Source: Melioribacter roseus (GTDB lineage Bacteria > Bacteroidota > Ignavibacteria > Ignavibacteriales > Melioribacteraceae). From it: a stretch of 8,703 nucleotides of DNA. Both the position numbers and the translations under genes were made by a program. The notes under the pieces were generated by a model that did not search any database, was not told the origin of the DNA, and worked only from the letters and a program-made list of their open reading frames with translations. Location: NCBI GenBank assembly GCA_020724325.1, contig DYHC01000062.1, positions 1 to 8,703 of the forward strand, in the 5' to 3' direction. Of this stretch, positions 5,103 through 8,703 are shown one piece after another; the stretch's first letter is position 1, and each line of letters opens with the position of its first letter.

Positions 5103-8100
5103 TTAATTTTCTTTTTTCTCTTCATTCGTATTTAGGGAATAATCGAACGAAGCCATTTGCTCATATAATTTCCATCTGTTTGAAACCTCTTCCTGTGCAG
5201 CAAGGAGCAATTTCTTAGCTTCTTGTGGATGAGATTTAGTCAACATTTTGTATCTCGTTTCTTTATAGATATACTCTTCAAGTTTGATTTTCGGAGCTTT
5301 GGAATCAAGTTTAAGAGGATTCTTACCTTCTTTACTATTATCAGGGTTGAATCTGAACAATGGCCAATATCCGCTATCTACAGCAAGTTTCTGATGTTCC
5401 ATACCTTTAGCCATATTAATTCCGTGAGCGATGCAATGGCTGTAAGCAATGATTAAAGAAGGACCATCGTAAGCTTCGGCTTCGAGGAATGCGCGGACAG
5501 TTTGAGCATCATTAGAACCCATAGCAACCTTAGCCACGTATACATTACCATAATTCATTGCCATCATAGCCAGGTCTTTCTTTGCGGTTGGTTTTCCGCC
5601 GGCTGCAAATTTAGCTACTGCACCCATTCCAGTTGCTTTAGACATCTGTCCGCCGGTATTGGAATATACTTCCGTATCAAGTACAAGAATATTAACATTT
5701 TTACCGGAAGCTAATACGTGATCCAATCCTCCAAAACCAATATCATATGCCCAGCCGTCTCCTCCAATAATCCAGACTGATTTTTTAACTAAAAAATCAG
5801 CAACCTCAATTAGCTTTTCTGCTCTTGGTGATTTTATGTTTTGCAATTTGTTCTTTAACTCAGCAACTCGTAAGCGTTGTTCATAAATACCTGTTTCATC
5901 CTTTTGATCGGCATTAATAATTAATTCAACAAAATCTTTACTAAGTTCATTCGTAAACTCTATTAATAATTCTTTGGCAATTTGATTCTGTTTATCGATA
6001 GCAAGCCGCATCCCCATTCCGAATTCGGCATTATCTTCGAACAATGAATTAGACCATGCAGGTCCTCTTCCATCTTTATTCTTAGTCCAAGGAGTTGTTG
6101 GTAAATTTCCTCCATAAATAGATGAACATCCGGTTGCATTTGCTACCATTGTTCTATCTCCGAATAGCTGTGAAACAAGTTTAACATAAGGAGTCTCACC
6201 GCATCCTGAACATGCACCTGAGAATTCGAATAACGGTTCTAATAATTGATTACTCTTTACCAAGCTTGTGTTAACAAGTCTTCTATCTAATTCTGGTAAT
6301 TCAAGGAAGTAATCGAAATTAGCTCTTTCTTGCTCGCGCACCGGTATTTGTTGAACCATATTAAGTGCTTTGAGGCGCGATTCTTTTTTATTTTTTGCCG
6401 GACAAACTTCGCAACACAATTCACATCCTGTACAATCTTCTACTGCTGCCTGAATTGTATAAGCATAACCTTCTGGAAATTCTTTACCCTTAGCATCCAT
6501 GTATTTAAATGTTGCGGGTTTGTTTTCAAGATATTTTTTATCATACACTTTAATTCTAATAGCAGCATGCGGACATGCAAGTGCACATTTACCGCACTGA
6601 ATACACCATTCAGGGTCCCATTCCGGAACCTCAAGAGCGATATTTCTTTTTTCCCATTTAGTTGTTGCTGTTGGGAATGTACCGTCAATTGGCATCTCAC
6701 TAACTTTTATTTCATCACCTTTACCAGCCATAATTTTTGCAAGAACATCTTTTACATAATCAGGAGCTTTATCAGATACAATAGGCGGTAATTCAATCTT
6801 ACTTGTAGCAGCAGTTGGAACATCAATCTGATATAAGTGAGCAAGCGTTTGATCTACAGCTTCATAATTCTTCTTAACAATATCTTCTCCTTTTGCTCCG
6901 TAAGTTTTCTTAATGGATTCTTTAATCTGCCCAATAGCTTCTTCTTTAGGTAGAACACCTGAAATTGCAAAAAAGCAAGTCTGCATAATTGTATTTACTC
7001 TTCCTCCCATTCCAGTTGTATTTGCTACGGCATATCCATCAATTGCATATACTTTTAATTTCTTTTCGATTATCTGCTGCTGAACATTTTTTGGCAACCT
7101 ATCCCATGTTTCTTCTTTGCTGAAAGGAGAGTTAAGTAAAAATGTTCCGCCTTCTTCAATTTTTTCTAGAACATCAAATTTCTCAAGGAGTCCGAATGAA
7201 TGACATCCAACGAATCGGGCTGATTGAATTAGGTAAGTAGAGTGAATCGGTTTTGGTCCAAATCTTAAGTGAGAAATTGTAGTTGAGCCAGATTTTTTTG
7301 AATCGTAAACAAAATAGCCCTGTGCATAGTTTTCTGTTTCTTCGCCTATAATTTTTATTGAGTTTTTGTTAGCTCCTACAGTACCATCTGCTCCAAGACC
7401 GAAGAATAAGCATTTTACTACGTTATCAGGATCGGTCATAAATTTTTGATCATAATCTAAGCTTGTGAAAGTAACGTCATCATTAATTCCAACAGTAAAA
7501 TGGTTCTTTGGATCATTTAATTTAAGGTTATCGAATACTGCTTTAACCATAGCCGGTGTAAATTCCTTTGATGATAGTCCATATCTTCCGGCTACTATCT
7601 TAGGCATATTTACAAACGGCGGTTGATTAGTTGACATTGATTCAGCAATTGCGGTTACAACATCTAAATAAAGTGGTTCCCCAAGCGAACCGGGTTCTTT
7701 AGTTCTATCCAGAACAGCAATCTTTTCAACAGTTTTAGGAATTACAGACAATAAATGTTTTACTGAGAATGGTCTGTACAATCTTACTTTAACAATACCA
7801 ACTTTCTCTTCCATCTTTTCTGTAAGATATTCTACAGTTTCCTGAGCAGTTTCTGCACCAGAACCCATAATTACTATAATTCGTTTTGCATCCGATGCAC
7901 CGTAATAATCAAACAACTTATATTGACGACCAGTTAGTTTTGCAAACTGGTTCATAGCATTTTCAATTATCTCAGGACAGGCATCATAAAATTTATTAAC
8001 CGTCTCTCTTCCCTGGAAACATACATCTGGGTTTTGAGCAGTGCCGCGGATAACAGGATTTTCCGGATTAAGTGCTCTCTTTTTAAAATCTTTTATCGAA

Positions 8101-8693
8101 TTCGGTTCTATCATTTCTCTTAAATCGTCATCGGCTAATTCTTCTATCTTCATTACTTCTGAAGAAGTTCTGAATCCATCGAAGAAGTGAACGAAAGGAA
8201 TTCTTGATTCTAGCGAGGCTTTATGAGCAATCAATGCTGTATCCATTACTTCCTGAACGGAGTTAGAACAGATCAATCCATATCCGGTTTGTCGGGTTGA
8301 CATTACATCGCTATGGTCTCCAAATATTGATAGTGCTGCTGCAGCTAGAGAACGAGCACTTACGTGAAAAACAGTTGGAGTAAGTTCGCCGGCTATTTTA
8401 TACATATTCGGAATCATTAGAAGGAGCCCTTGCGAAGCTGTAAAAGTAGTAGTTAGAGCACCGCTTTGTAAAGAACCATGAACGGCTCCTGCTGCACCTC
8501 CTTCACTTTGCATTTCGGTTACGGATGGTACTGTTCCCCATATATTCTTTCTACCTTCAGCAGCCCATGCATCAGACATTTCTCCCATTGTAGAGGAAGG
8601 AGTTATTGGATAGATTGCTATTACCTCGCTTAGTCTATAGGCAACCGAGGCAGCAGCTTCATTTCCATCAATTGTTATTTTTGTTCGTTCCAT
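5103..8693 (-). CDS. nifJ: Pyruvate:ferredoxin (flavodoxin) oxidoreductase, homodimer type
   Basis: This 1196-residue cytoplasmic iron-sulfur enzyme interconverts pyruvate plus CoA with acetyl-CoA, CO2 and reduced ferredoxin or flavodoxin. All domains are fused in one chain. The N-terminal domain has YPITPSSTMGE with Thr31, Glu64 and Arg114, at the same numbers as the substrate and cofactor contacts of the Desulfovibrio africanus enzyme as I recall them. The gamma-type domain carries GLGADGTVGANKNS (432-445). Two 4Fe-4S clusters are bound by CIQCGKCALACP (697-708) and CTGCELCCEVCP (754-765). The proximal cluster ligands are Cys828, Cys831, Cys856 and Cys1087. The thiamine diphosphate motif starts at GDGWAYDIGFGG (978-989) and ends EVYSNTGGQ (1008-1016). 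The chain stops soon after the core and lacks the C-terminal extension that protects the Desulfovibrio enzyme from oxygen. AGGTG lies five bases before ATG 8693. It is the first visible gene of a two-gene operon; its promoter lies outside the window. Confidence 0.97.
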   Translation of the reverse strand: MERTKITIDGNEAAASVAYRLSEVIAIYPITPSSTMGEMSDAWAAEGRKNIWGTVPSVTEMQSEGGAAGAVHGSLQSGALTTTFTASQGLLLMIPNMYKIAGELTPTVFHVSARSLAAAALSIFGDHSDVMSTRQTGYGLICSNSVQEVMDTALIAHKASLESRIPFVHFFDGFRTSSEVMKIEELADDDLREMIEPNSIKDFKKRALNPENPVIRGTAQNPDVCFQGRETVNKFYDACPEIIENAMNQFAKLTGRQYKLFDYYGASDAKRIIVIMGSGAETAQETVEYLTEKMEEKVGIVKVRLYRPFSVKHLLSVIPKTVEKIAVLDRTKEPGSLGEPLYLDVVTAIAESMSTNQPPFVNMPKIVAGRYGLSSKEFTPAMVKAVFDNLKLNDPKNHFTVGINDDVTFTSLDYDQKFMTDPDNVVKCLFFGLGADGTVGANKNSIKIIGEETENYAQGYFVYDSKKSGSTTISHLRFGPKPIHSTYLIQSARFVGCHSFGLLEKFDVLEKIEEGGTFLLNSPFSKEETWDRLPKNVQQQIIEKKLKVYAIDGYAVANTTGMGGRVNTIMQTCFFAISGVLPKEEAIGQIKESIKKTYGAKGEDIVKKNYEAVDQTLAHLYQIDVPTAATSKIELPPIVSDKAPDYVKDVLAKIMAGKGDEIKVSEMPIDGTFPTATTKWEKRNIALEVPEWDPEWCIQCGKCALACPHAAIRIKVYDKKYLENKPATFKYMDAKGKEFPEGYAYTIQAAVEDCTGCELCCEVCPAKNKKESRLKALNMVQQIPVREQERANFDYFLELPELDRRLVNTSLVKSNQLLEPLFEFSGACSGCGETPYVKLVSQLFGDRTMVANATGCSSIYGGNLPTTPWTKNKDGRGPAWSNSLFEDNAEFGMGMRLAIDKQNQIAKELLIEFTNELSKDFVELIINADQKDETGIYEQRLRVAELKNKLQNIKSPRAEKLIEVADFLVKKSVWIIGGDGWAYDIGFGGLDHVLASGKNVNILVLDTEVYSNTGGQMSKATGMGAVAKFAAGGKPTAKKDLAMMAMNYGNVYVAKVAMGSNDAQTVRAFLEAEAYDGPSLIIAYSHCIAHGINMAKGMEHQKLAVDSGYWPLFRFNPDNSKEGKNPLKLDSKAPKIKLEEYIYKETRYKMLTKSHPQEAKKLLLAAQEEVSNRWKLYEQMASFDYSLNTNEEKKEN

Positions 8694-8698
8694 TAAAA

Positions 8699-8703
8699 CA
8701 CCT
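8699..8703 (-). promoter_or_regulatory. Ribosome binding site of PFOR, at the window edge
   Basis: On the minus strand AGGTG precedes ATG 8693 by five bases. The site is cut by the window end, so bases further upstream cannot be judged. Confidence 0.5.

Noticed and set aside
6330..6791. 153-codon open frame on the plus strand inside PFOR
   Set aside because: It is the antisense of a strongly conserved PFOR region including the ferredoxin cysteines; its Cys/Phe-rich composition is a by-product of the opposite strand.

Overview
The window is AT-rich bacterial DNA. I think it comes from an anaerobic or facultative member of the Bacteroidota/Ignavibacteriota/Chlorobiota group. Three things suggest this: the tRNA gene has a promoter of the TTG-N20-TAnnTTTG kind typical of Bacteroidota; there is a full-length homodimer-type pyruvate:ferredoxin oxidoreductase (PFOR) followed by a dihydroorotate-dehydrogenase-like gene; and the esterase and ATP-grasp proteins resemble families I recall from that group. 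Four of five protein genes have visible Shine-Dalgarno sequences, which fits Ignavibacteria-like organisms better than typical Bacteroides. This placement is inference.

Layout. Bases 1-520 hold no gene I can support. A tRNA-Leu(CAA) gene lies at 564-649 on the plus strand with its promoter at 521-551. A 105-bp element with 21-bp terminal inverted repeats (651-755) fills the gap between the tRNA and the next gene. Every protein gene is on the minus strand. Read in transcription order from the right edge, they are the PFOR (8693-5103), a DHOD-like flavoprotein (5027-4029) ended by an intrinsic terminator (4005-3972), an esterase-D-like alpha/beta hydrolase (3886-3134), a RimK-like ATP-grasp protein (2906-1944), a degraded coding remnant (about 1928-1675), and an NADPH-dependent F420-reductase-like dinucleotide-binding protein (1397-756).

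How the genes fit together. The PFOR and DHOD-like genes are 75 bp apart with no terminator between them and one after the second, so they form a probable two-gene operon for pyruvate/acetyl-CoA interconversion with low-potential electrons. The DHOD-like protein lacks the catalytic cysteine motif of true pyrimidine-pathway enzymes, so its role is open. The esterase and ATP-grasp genes look like part of a peptide- or amide-forming module. In this copy the esterase has glycine where the nucleophilic serine should be, the ATP-grasp protein lacks an expected acidic residue in its final metal-binding motif, and a broken coding remnant follows. The module may therefore be repurposed or decaying. A degenerate 24-bp purine-rich tandem repeat separates the two genes.

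I found no CRISPR array, phage, transposase, toxin-antitoxin pair or recognisable defence system, and nothing I would call a clear new biological system. The best leads are the inactive-looking esterase/ATP-grasp pair, the DHOD-like partner of PFOR, and the MITE-like element.
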